Shown: in pieces, positions 14,463 through 19,702 of the stretch
Position numbering within the stretch: position 1 is the stretch's first letter
Layout of the letters: each line of letters begins with the position of its first letter
NCBI GenBank assembly: GCA_035289205.1
Contig: DATDXV010000037.1
Location: 1 to 24,414 of the forward strand
Reading direction: 5' to 3'
Origin: DATDXV01 sp035289205
GTDB lineage: Archaea; Aenigmatarchaeota; Aenigmatarchaeia; Aenigmatarchaeales; DATDXV01
Length of the DNA: 24,414 nucleotides
Notes under the pieces: generated by a model
Databases searched by the model: none
What the model was told of the DNA's origin: nothing
What the model saw: only the letters and a program-made list of their open reading frames with translations
Translations under genes and position numbers: made by a program

Positions 14463-14915
14463 TTACACGCTGCAGCCGGCTGGAAGGGGCGTGTCTGTTC
14501 CCAGATGCTTGTTGGGCTCATAGAAGGAGTCTATTGCCTTTCTGATAGTGCATATGTCGCTCCCTTCCTCATACATCTTTTTCGCCTTTACAGCTATGTC
14601 AAGGCACACCGAGCATGTTATGCCATGCTTGTCAAACGTTCCGTCATCCCGCCAGAAACAGTGCCTTGTATGCAAATGACCTTCGTACTTGCATCCGCAG
14701 TAGCATGGCATCTGTTCCAATACAGTGATTCCCTCTTCTGTCAGTGCCCATTCATAAGCCTCTCTCATCTCCCCTGTGACATATGAGGGTATCTCTTTGC
14801 TGCTGCCCTGGGTAAAGAAGAAAAAATAAATCCCGGCAAGGACAGCTATGATCAATATGCCAATGCCCAGCATGGTATTCTTTCCCGTCTTAGCGTCTTT
14901 CTTTACTTTGCCCAT
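14463..14915 (-). CDS. PCYCGC-type membrane-anchored protein (paralogue 2)
   Basis: The ATG at 14915 gives a 150-aa product; an in-frame TTG at 14927 is possible but overlaps the previous gene. It has one anchor helix (about 15-34), then an outer domain with PCYCGC (Cys71, 73, 75), His80, His82, His85, Cys86, His97 and CSVC (101-104), plus Cys122 and a C-terminal AGCSV. Shared with the paralogue at 10584-10988 are CYCGC, the following His residues, CF, HG and the CSxC pair. The family's biochemistry is not settled. Being next to ccdA suggests its thiols need reduction, as in metal binding or disulfide relay. Confidence 0.87.
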   Translation of the reverse strand: MGKVKKDAKTGKNTMLGIGILIIAVLAGIYFFFFTQGSSKEIPSYVTGEMREAYEWALTEEGITVLEQMPCYCGCKYEGHLHTRHCFWRDDGTFDKHGITCSVCLDIAVKAKKMYEEGSDICTIRKAIDSFYEPNKHLGTDTPLPAGCSV

Positions 14916-14919
14916 GCAA

Positions 14920-15219
14920 TCACACAAAAAATTCTATAACATAGAATAACAGTATCAACAGGAGCACTGCTATGACGCTGTGGAAAGCAGTCTGCTCCTC
15001 TGTGTGCTTCGTGATTATATTCACAACTATCTTCCTTTTCAAGAAGAACCCTGAAACTACGAAAGCCAATGCCACTATAACGCCCTTTGCTATCCAGTGA
15101 TGGAAGAGTAAGCTTACTAGCAACAGCTTGAACGGCGCATAGAGTTCAGCTGCCAGTACAAGTATGAAAAGTAGCCATGAGCTTATCGTTGTGGCTGCAT
15201 AAACATTGAATTTCCTCAT
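14920..15219 (-). CDS. Small three-helix membrane protein, 99 aa
   Basis: The true start is ATG 15219, which overlaps the upstream stop as ATGA; the longer open frame back to 15414 is out-of-frame sequence of that gene. The product starts MRKFNVYAATTISSW and has three hydrophobic helices (about 9-39, 43-62 and 78-99), with a His pair (LLFHHWIAKG) at the end of the first. The LKRKIVVNIITKHTEEQTAFHS loop adds two more His. No family is recognised. Its stop is 4 bases before the second PCYCGC gene, so they are co-expressed, and a membrane partner in metal or electron handling is a guess. Confidence 0.72.
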   Translation of the reverse strand: MRKFNVYAATTISSWLLFILVLAAELYAPFKLLLVSLLFHHWIAKGVIVALAFVVSGFFLKRKIVVNIITKHTEEQTAFHSVIAVLLLILLFYVIEFFV

Positions 15220-15620
15220 GCCAACACCCCCATCTTTATTACCCTTCCCATTATTCCGATAAGTATAGACAGAACAAGGAGCAATATCCACCATTTCCTG
15301 CTTTCCTTCTCCTTTCCTGTGAAGACAAGTATAGCTGCTACAGTTGCTATGATTGGAAGCAGCAGCCCCCAATGCTCCTTTGTCTCCATGATTATTGAGT
15401 GCGCCCAGGGCCATGCCCCTGCCTTTATCACGGTTTTTGTTGCAGGATAGAAGAGCACGTAAAGTATTCCTGCTGGAACGAGAAGTATCCAGCTTACCGC
15501 TGCGGTAAGCGCCGATAGCGGCCTTGTTAGGTTGGATTTCTTCAGCTGGAGTATTATGATAGGCAGTATTACCAGCAAAATACCTAGAATAATATGCGCG
15601 AAATACACAAGGTCTCTCAT
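15216..15620 (-). CDS. Four-helix membrane protein, 134 aa, unknown
   Basis: I prefer ATG 15620 (MRDLVYFAHIILG) because the TATA box at 15651-15660 overlaps the earlier ATG at 15653. Four hydrophobic helices are visible (about 6-25, 36-57, 79-95 and 106-125). His residues lie at helix ends: FAHIILG in helix 1, WAHSIIMETKEHWG before helix 3. This spacing could support haem or copper ligation, as in small cytochrome-like membrane proteins, but nothing proves it. It is the first gene of the operon carrying PCYCGC-2 and CcdA, downstream of the shared 17-bp element. Confidence 0.75.
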   Translation of the reverse strand: MRDLVYFAHIILGILLVILPIIILQLKKSNLTRPLSALTAAVSWILLVPAGILYVLFYPATKTVIKAGAWPWAHSIIMETKEHWGLLLPIIATVAAILVFTGKEKESRKWWILLLVLSILIGIMGRVIKMGVLA

Positions 15621-15650
15621 TTCAACACTGACTAATATTGCTATGAACTG

Positions 15651-15660
15651 CATTATAAAA
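15651..15660 (-). promoter_or_regulatory. TATA box of the PCYCGC2-ccdA operon
   Basis: The minus strand reads TTTTATAATG. Transcription should start near 15630, leaving a leader of about 10 bases before the ATG at 15620. This excludes the ATG at 15653 on the same transcript. Confidence 0.5.
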
Positions 15661-15674
15661 GAATATGTCAGGTC

Positions 15675-15691
15675 TAAATCGGCGTTATAGA
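15675..15691 (-). promoter_or_regulatory. Shared 17-bp element, copy 2
   Basis: On the minus strand this reads TCTATAACGCCGATTTA, differing in one base from the copy at 13395-13411. It ends 14 bases before the operon's TATA box, in the same orientation relative to the promoter as copy 1. It lies entirely in the gap right after the PCNA stop codon, so it is not constrained by coding. Confidence 0.55.
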
Positions 15692-16438
15692 CTACTCCTC
15701 AGATACCCTTGGGGCAACAATTATGGAAATATCTGTATCTCCAAGGAATTCCATCTTCAGTGGGAAATCGGGACCAAAGCTCAGTCTTAATTTCTGTGAT
15801 ATCTTCGCTGCTTTTGCTGCTCTCTTCAGGTAGTCAAGCGGGTATCTTGACTTTGCAGGAGTCGCTCCATCTATCCTTAACAGAGGGCTTCCTGCAGCAA
15901 GGTCAAGCTCTGTCCTGCTGTTGTTTCCCTCTGCGGATATCTTGAATCCGTCGGACCTAAGGTCAACGACAACAGAATCAGAAATAACTTCCGCGTCAGC
16001 AATTCCGTTTTCAAATGCTGCGGGATTGATCTCCAAAGACGATGAATAGGTTAGCTGGTTTATCCTCGAAAGGTCCTCTTGCGGCAAGTCTAGTAGAGGT
16101 ATTGAGAAGCTTCTCTTGAATTCTCCTTCAATATCTATGTTCATCTTTGAATCCTTCAGTGCGATCCTTACCTTGTCTTCATTTCTGCATCTTTTCAACA
16201 CAGAAAGAAGATTTTGCAAGCTGATGCCTATGGACTTCTCTTCACTTGCATCATAGTTGCCGAAGAAACTCTTAGGCATTCTTATTGTCATTGCTGCGAC
16301 CATTGCCCTGTCTATTGCATTTATTTTCAAATCCTCTTTGCCTATTGTTATTGTTCCTTCATCTACTATCTGAGATGCTATATCTACAATGTCTCTAAAC
16401 ACCTTTGCTTTAGAGCTATCGAGAAATGCAGAAAACAT
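15692..16438 (-). CDS. pcn: PCNA sliding clamp
   Basis: PCNA forms the ring that tethers DNA polymerase and other replication enzymes to DNA. The 248-aa product has the two-domain clamp fold with family signatures: FRDIVDIASQIVDEGTITI, INAIDRAMVAAMTIR, a linker near residues 118-130, FENGIADAEVISDSVVVDL in the second domain, and RLSFGPDFPLKMEF near the C-terminus, ending IVAPRVSEE. The start follows AGGAGATAAA, a good ribosome-binding site formed by the last codons and stop of the OB-fold gene, so the two are translationally coupled. The clamp loader genes are encoded 1.2 kb away. Confidence 0.94.
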   Translation of the reverse strand: MFSAFLDSSKAKVFRDIVDIASQIVDEGTITIGKEDLKINAIDRAMVAAMTIRMPKSFFGNYDASEEKSIGISLQNLLSVLKRCRNEDKVRIALKDSKMNIDIEGEFKRSFSIPLLDLPQEDLSRINQLTYSSSLEINPAAFENGIADAEVISDSVVVDLRSDGFKISAEGNNSRTELDLAAGSPLLRIDGATPAKSRYPLDYLKRAAKAAKISQKLRLSFGPDFPLKMEFLGDTDISIIVAPRVSEE

Positions 16439-16439
16439 T

Positions 16440-16772
16440 TTATCTCCTCTTTATGATTTCCCTCGTTCTTTTATAAAGCTTCATATCAAAGCCGTCCAGC
16501 TGCTGGACGCATTCCCCCCTGCATTCGAATCCTTCAGTCAGAGGTAGGATTCTTGAGATAATTCTTATAAGATTGCCTTCCTTTATGTACTCTTGCGGCT
16601 CTTCAAAGACAACCTCCACCTTTCCTGTTCCATCGTCTATAACAACAGTGTTTGAGTCAACCCCCAGGACCGTTCCAAGTATCCTAACCCTAACATCCTT
16701 CTCTGGATTTATCTCTGCTATGGGTTTCTCTATCGCAGGCAGCCTTTTCCTTATAGTAGGAACATCGACCAT
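16440..16772 (-). CDS. OB-fold nucleic-acid-binding protein, 110 aa
   Basis: The start is ATG 16772 (MVDVPTIRKRLPAIEKP); the frame stays open into the tRNA gene on the other strand, but that part is antisense of the tRNA. The core is a single OB fold: VRVRILGTVLGVDSNTVVID, then DGTGKVEVVF, then KEGNLIRIISRILPL, as in RPA/SSB and Stn1/Ten1-like domains. A later segment, FECRGECVQQLDGFD, has two Cys. Coupling to PCNA suggests a replication or repair role, perhaps a small single-stranded DNA-binding protein; this is inference. A TATA box near 16794-16802 is about 25 bases upstream. Confidence 0.83.
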   Translation of the reverse strand: MVDVPTIRKRLPAIEKPIAEINPEKDVRVRILGTVLGVDSNTVVIDDGTGKVEVVFEEPQEYIKEGNLIRIISRILPLTEGFECRGECVQQLDGFDMKLYKRTREIIKRR

Positions 16773-16778
16773 GCAAAT

Positions 16779-16802
16779 CTTATTAAGGCTTAAGCATAAA
16801 TG
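16779..16802. promoter_or_regulatory. Overlapping divergent promoters of tRNA-Thr and the OB-fold-pcn operon
   Basis: CTTATTAAG (16779-16787) is about 27 bases before the tRNA 5' end on the plus strand. GCATAAATG (16794-16802; CATTTATGC on minus) is about 25 bases before the OB-fold ATG on the minus strand. The two sites are within 7 bases, so the two transcription units probably compete for TBP/TFB. Confidence 0.4.
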
Positions 16803-16811
16803 TCTTTGCGT

Positions 16812-16900
16812 GCCGTGGTGGCTCAGTTGGTAGAGCGCGTCCTTGGTACCTAAAGACAAAGAGGACGAGGCCGGGAGTTCAAATCTCCCCCACGGCTCCA
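16812..16900 (+). tRNA. tRNA-Thr (anticodon GGU) with 13-nt intron and encoded CCA
   Basis: The cloverleaf is complete: acceptor GCCGTGG with CCACGGC, D arm GCTC/GAGC with loop AGTTGGTA, anticodon stem CGTCC/GGACG, and T arm GGGAG-TTCAAAT-CTCCC. The anticodon region between the stems is 20 nt instead of 7. Removing 16849-16861, a 13-nt intron at canonical position 37/38, leaves loop TTGGTAA with anticodon GGT. G1-C72, C2-G71 and U73 agree with archaeal Thr identity. CCA is encoded at 16898-16900. The bulge-helix-bulge looks relaxed: three of four central pairs form (U32, U33, G34 with AA and C of the intron). Splicing endonuclease and the RtcB encoded in this window would process it. Confidence 0.88.
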
Positions 16901-16926
16901 TTCATTTTTAGTGCATCGTTGATAAG

Positions 16927-16936
16927 CTTTTATAAC
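16927..16936 (+). promoter_or_regulatory. TATA box of the pilin-like gene
   Basis: CTTTTATAAC lies about 36 bases before the ATG at 16968, leaving a leader of some 8-10 bases that holds TAAGGA just before the start. Confidence 0.45.
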
Positions 16937-16967
16937 TGTCCTTTGCATTAGATTCTCTAAGGATACT

Positions 16968-17624
16968 ATGAAGGGGCAGTTCTTCGTTATATCGGTTGTC
17001 ATAATCATAGCTGTTCTTGTACTGATAGCGCAATATTTTGCGGATTACAGGAAGGTTGATCCCACAAGGTTTGCAGAGTTTCGAGACGGCGAGTATGCCT
17101 CTATGGTTAAGGATGCTCTGATTAACGCAACAAAGAACTCAGTGAGCTACGCGGACAACACATGCTCAAAGCTTGAAAACGATCTTGATTATGAGGAAGA
17201 ATTCTTGAAAGGGAGGCTGGCAAAACTGGGATACGGATCAGTGATCACGCATAGCATAAATCCTGGATCTCCTTGCTATGTTTTGTTCGAAGTAAATATC
17301 ACATCAAAGAAGTTCGTAAGCAGTACGAAGTTCAAAGCTGGCTTTGAATCAGCTATACTTCCTACAACTTTTCCTTTGGATGCATGGGGTGGTGTGAGCG
17401 GTTGGAAGCCGTGTACAACAGTGTATGGAGGGGTTGCTGCAGTAAGGCAGTCCTGTCAGTATGCTGGTTATTCAGATGTAGATTCTAGTGGCTGTTATTA
17501 TTACTTTGTGCCTAGTCCTGGACAAAGATATCAGTGGACACCATCTCCTATCTCCCCCTATTTCAGCCAAGGGAGTCCAACAGGATTTGGAGATGCAGTT
17601 AATCAGGTAAAATGCGTGGCATGA
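16968..17624 (+). CDS. Type IV pilin-like / archaellin-like surface protein
   Basis: The 218-aa product starts MKGQFFVISVVIIIAVLVL, a class III signal peptide: prepilin peptidase would cut after Gly3 (KG-Q), leaving a hydrophobic helix used for fibre assembly. The remaining domain is extracellular and unique, with six Cys that could form disulfides (Cys56, Cys92, Cys138, Cys152, Cys166 and Cys216 by count), and a Tyr/Pro/Ser-rich end. I recognise no globular family. Its TGA stop abuts the RFC-L stop on the other strand (TGATCA). It stands alone among replication genes; no assembly ATPase is in the window. Confidence 0.8.
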   Translation: MKGQFFVISVVIIIAVLVLIAQYFADYRKVDPTRFAEFRDGEYASMVKDALINATKNSVSYADNTCSKLENDLDYEEEFLKGRLAKLGYGSVITHSINPGSPCYVLFEVNITSKKFVSSTKFKAGFESAILPTTFPLDAWGGVSGWKPCTTVYGGVAAVRQSCQYAGYSDVDSSGCYYYFVPSPGQRYQWTPSPISPYFSQGSPTGFGDAVNQVKCVA

Positions 17625-18707
17625 TCACTTGATTATCTGCTTGAGATAAGGCATCTGGACTTTAACATTCCTCTTTGAACAGTGCAACTGCTTTGCCAGT
17701 TCCATTTGCATCTTCTGCTCCTCTGCCCTGCTCTCCTTTGACGCAGACAGGAGCCTTATGGAATCCGGAAAATTGTACATTGTGTATTTGTTGTTTCCGT
17801 TTGCATGGAGCGGTATACCTGCAAGAAGGTTCCTCATGTATATCCTGTACCTGTAGTTCTGGTTCTTGTATATCTTGTTTTTGAACAGGTCCACCCTGCT
17901 GAGAAGGTCATACGCCGTCGCCCTGTCCTTGTTTGATGGGTACTCCCTGCATACGTTTTCTTCTATCCACACAAGCAGCTCATCCAGATCCTTGTCAGAA
18001 AGGTCTATGAGTTTTAAGGCCTCATCCAGGGTCTGCGCCTTGAAGAAGAGCTTTAGGAGGTCGAAGATAGCCTTCTCTTTTTCCCTTCCTTCAAATGATT
18101 TTGTTCTTGAATAGAGCTCAAGGTCTATGAGAGCAGCTCTCATGTCCCCCTCGCATCCCCTTGCAATCTGTTTTATGGCCTGCGGAGGGATATCCAGCTT
18201 CTCGAGCTTTATTATCTGACTAAGCCTTTTCTCAACAGAAGCTTCAGCCAGTTTCTTTATAGGTATCTGTTTGCAATAGGGAAGCAGCGGCCTTATCTTT
18301 CTGTCGTATGCATTGTTTGCAGTCATGATGACAGGGTATGCGCTCTTCTCTATGGTTTCTGTAACAGCCTCTACGAAGTCGTCATCAATCCATCCGAAGC
18401 AGTCAACGTCATCAATGAAAATCAGCTTTCCCTTCCCAAACAGCGATTTCTGGTTGACGGAAGAGGTGATGACTTTTCTTACGCTCTCAAGATCCCTGGA
18501 GTCAACCGTGCTTAGTTCTATGAGGTCGAGGTTCTTCTCCTTCGCCAGGGCAGTGACAGCAGCGGTCTTCCCGGTTCCGGTCGGGCCCCATACCAACAGC
18601 GCTTTGCCCTTCTCCCATTTCGAATGCCACTGCAGCAATGCCTCTGTCAAGTACTCCTGCCCGAATATCTCAGAAAGATTCCTCGGCCTGTATTTGTTCA
18701 GGAGCAT
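17625..18707 (-). CDS. rfcL: Replication factor C large subunit
   Basis: RFC-L with RFC-S opens and loads PCNA at primer junctions. The AAA+ motifs are clear: MLLNKYRPRNLSEIFGQE at the start, Walker A GPTGTGKT near 41-48, Walker B LIFIDDVD near 94-101, sensor 1 region PVIMTANNAYD, and the GCEGDMRAALIDLEL helix. The C-terminal collar domain runs about 200-345. At 360 aa it is shorter than most archaeal RFC-L (usually 400 or more), and no obvious PIP box or long acidic-basic tail is visible at the end. It begins 4 bases after the RFC-S stop and is co-transcribed with it. Confidence 0.92.
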   Translation of the reverse strand: MLLNKYRPRNLSEIFGQEYLTEALLQWHSKWEKGKALLVWGPTGTGKTAAVTALAKEKNLDLIELSTVDSRDLESVRKVITSSVNQKSLFGKGKLIFIDDVDCFGWIDDDFVEAVTETIEKSAYPVIMTANNAYDRKIRPLLPYCKQIPIKKLAEASVEKRLSQIIKLEKLDIPPQAIKQIARGCEGDMRAALIDLELYSRTKSFEGREKEKAIFDLLKLFFKAQTLDEALKLIDLSDKDLDELLVWIEENVCREYPSNKDRATAYDLLSRVDLFKNKIYKNQNYRYRIYMRNLLAGIPLHANGNNKYTMYNFPDSIRLLSASKESRAEEQKMQMELAKQLHCSKRNVKVQMPYLKQIIK

Positions 18708-18711
18708 AGGA

Positions 18712-19659
18712 TCACTTTAGGGCAGCAAACTGCGCAAGAAGCGACTCTATCTGTATGAGTTCGTTGCTTCCCATCTCCATCCTGAACTCATACTCGCCTA
18801 TCTTCTCTATCAGCTTCAATTTGTCTTTATGGTCATATTCCATCCTGTGAACTTCTGTCAGCAGGTTCTTTAGTATCTCCTCGCCAGAGACCCCGTCAAC
18901 AAAGAAGAGCTTCTGCAGGATTTTCCTGGCCTCAAGGAAGTTTCCATCAATGGAAAGCTTCAGCATCTCCTTTATCTCTGCGGGGTTTGCTGTGGAAGCA
19001 ATCTCATAGATTATCTTCTCATCCAGAGTCTTTGCGTTTGTTGCAGCAGCCTGAAGAATATTTATGCCTTTTCTCAGATCGCCGTCTGCAAGCACGCCTA
19101 CAGTGTCAAGCGCTTCGTCACTAACGCTTATGCCTTCTATCTTCGCTATGTCGGCCAGCCTCCTCTTCACATCGTCCTTTGTCAGCGATCTGAACCTGAA
19201 TAGTGCGCATCTCGATTTTATCGGGTCGATTATCCTTGAAGGATAGTTGCATGACAAGATGAACTTGCAGCTTTCAGAATAGGTTTCCATGATGCGCCTC
19301 AATGCATTTTGAGCCTCTGATGTCAATGCGTCCGCCTCGTCAAGGAAGACAATCTTCTGGTTGAAGTCACCAACGCTTCTCACCCTTGCGAACTCCTTTA
19401 CCTTGTTCCTTATAACGTCTATGCCCCTTTCATCCGATGAGTTCAGTTCCAGAAAGCTCCCTCTCCAGGAACCGCCGAAGAGCCTCTTTGCAATGATAAG
19501 CGCCATTGTGCTCTTTCCAACGCCTGGCGGGCCCGCAAAGAGCATGTGCAGCATCTGCTTGGAGGTGACAAGCTCCCTGATCCTGTCCGTTATTATCTCC
19601 TGTCCTACAAGTGATTCGAAGTCAATCGGCCTGTATTTTTCGGTCCAGAGAGAATACAT
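18712..19659 (-). CDS. rfcS: Replication factor C small subunit
   Basis: The start is ATG 19659 (MYSLWTEKYRPIDFESLVGQE), the universal RFC-S beginning; the open frame back to 19824 is antisense of the divergent transglutaminase gene. The 315-aa product has Walker A AGPPGVGKST, Walker B VFLDEADAL, the NALRRIMETYSESCKFILSCNYPS sensor segment, the SRC arginine finger (IKSRCALFRF), and sensor 2 DGDLRKGINILQAA, followed by the helical collar. No intein interrupts it. It would form the four-fold arc of the clamp loader. A TATA-like box in the divergent intergenic region serves it. Confidence 0.96.
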   Translation of the reverse strand: MYSLWTEKYRPIDFESLVGQEIITDRIRELVTSKQMLHMLFAGPPGVGKSTMALIIAKRLFGGSWRGSFLELNSSDERGIDVIRNKVKEFARVRSVGDFNQKIVFLDEADALTSEAQNALRRIMETYSESCKFILSCNYPSRIIDPIKSRCALFRFRSLTKDDVKRRLADIAKIEGISVSDEALDTVGVLADGDLRKGINILQAAATNAKTLDEKIIYEIASTANPAEIKEMLKLSIDGNFLEARKILQKLFFVDGVSGEEILKNLLTEVHRMEYDHKDKLKLIEKIGEYEFRMEMGSNELIQIESLLAQFAALK

Positions 19660-19702
19660 AACATCAACTAAATAATAAATACTAAGAGATATAAATGCTC
19701 CT
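19660..19702. promoter_or_regulatory. Compact divergent promoter between rfcS and transglutaminase gene
   Basis: The 43-base gap holds AATAATAAAT (about 19670-19680), about 25-30 bases before the plus-strand ATG at 19703, and GATATAAATG (about 19687-19696), about 30 bases before the minus-strand ATG at 19659. Both promoters therefore fit in the gap and both messages are nearly leaderless. Confidence 0.5.

Noticed and set aside
14916..14927. TTG start at 14927 giving an MCDC N-terminus to the second PCYCGC protein.
   Set aside because: It would add an attractive Cys pair but overlaps the upstream gene, and a plain ATG is available at 14915, just after the upstream stop.
15220..15414. N-terminal extension of the 99-aa membrane protein to 15414.
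   Set aside because: The added residues are an out-of-frame reading of the upstream membrane-protein gene; ATG 15219 overlaps that gene's stop as ATGA.
16843..16862. Reading the tRNA as Tyr (anticodon GTA) or Gln (TTG).
   Set aside because: Only GGT leaves U33 correctly placed with a seven-base loop after removing an intron at 37/38, and the G1-C72 pair and U73 fit Thr, not archaeal Tyr (C1-G72).
16773..16901. N-terminal extension of the OB-fold gene to 16901.
   Set aside because: It is antisense of tRNA-Thr; the ATG at 16772 has a well-placed TATA box and starts a normal OB-fold protein.
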